The notes below the pieces were generated by a model. It saw only the letters and a program-made list of their open reading frames with translations, ran no database searches and was not told the DNA's origin. A stretch of DNA of 6,171 bases, taken from positions 1 to 6,171 of the forward strand of contig WFOZ01000721.1 in the NCBI GenBank assembly GCA_015487825.1, written 5' to 3'. This document shows positions 5,985-6,171 of the stretch, in pieces. Position numbers and translations under genes: made by a program. The stretch comes from Planctomycetaceae bacterium (lineage in GTDB: Bacteria > Planctomycetota > Planctomycetia > Planctomycetales > Planctomycetaceae). Each line of letters begins with the position of its first letter. Position 1 is the stretch's first letter.

Positions 5985-6171
5985 CTGCAGACGGTACCAA
6001 GGCACAAACTGGGATGCAAGCCTGTTGATTTTTGTCACATGGACGATAATTGATACGTCACGGTCTCAACGGAATCACGCAAAAGAATTGCAGTGACAGG
6101 TGTTAACCACCGCTACGACGTTGTGTGAATGTTTTTTTGTTGGAAGTGGGTGCCTGAGCTGTTTTTTTGAC
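5985..6171. other. Gene-free region upstream of ppdK
   Basis: No coding frame is supported. It holds a small palindromic motif, GGTG-TTAAC-CACC (near 6099-6111), and two copies of GTTTTTTTG (6131-6139 and 6161-6169). No RNA gene or clear divergent promoter is recognised. The next gene lies beyond the window edge. Confidence 0.4.

Overview
The window is a stretch of bacterial chromosome whose three protein genes all lie on the minus strand. Reading in the direction of transcription, from right to left, they are: pyruvate phosphate dikinase (ppdK, 3170-5908), a zinc-dependent medium-chain alcohol dehydrogenase (1777-2802), and a tagaturonate/fructuronate epimerase family protein (uxaE, 295-1572). 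Moderate base composition, loose gene spacing, repeat-filled intergenic gaps and the style of the proteins suggest a planctomycete (Planctomycetota, perhaps Gimesia/Rubinisphaera-like). This is inference from memory of such genomes, not a search result.

Layout. 1-294: no gene; candidate 3' hairpins of uxaE, then a pyrimidine-rich tract with a triple CTCRGTG repeat. 295-1572: uxaE, best started at an ATG 48 bases inside the longest open frame. 1573-1776: no gene; a GC-rich palindromic repeat with 11-bp inverted ends. 1777-2802: the dehydrogenase. 2803-2899: its probable promoter and leader. 2900-3094: a 195-bp non-coding element with long terminal inverted repeats and a perfect 8-bp target duplication, i.e. 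a MITE-like insertion. 3103-3142: the intrinsic terminator of ppdK. 3170-5908: ppdK. 5909-6171: ppdK upstream region, with a palindrome but no gene.

The dehydrogenase resembles the family that includes L-galactonate and L-gulonate 5-dehydrogenases, whose products are tagaturonate and fructuronate. Those are the two compounds UxaE interconverts. The pair therefore looks like a small hexuronate/aldonate module feeding uronic-acid carbon toward pyruvate. PpdK is a separate transcription unit closed by a strong terminator; it interconverts pyruvate and phosphoenolpyruvate. No wholly new enzymatic system is evident. The least ordinary content is in the gaps: an apparently precise MITE insertion next to the ppdK terminator, and two further repeat types.
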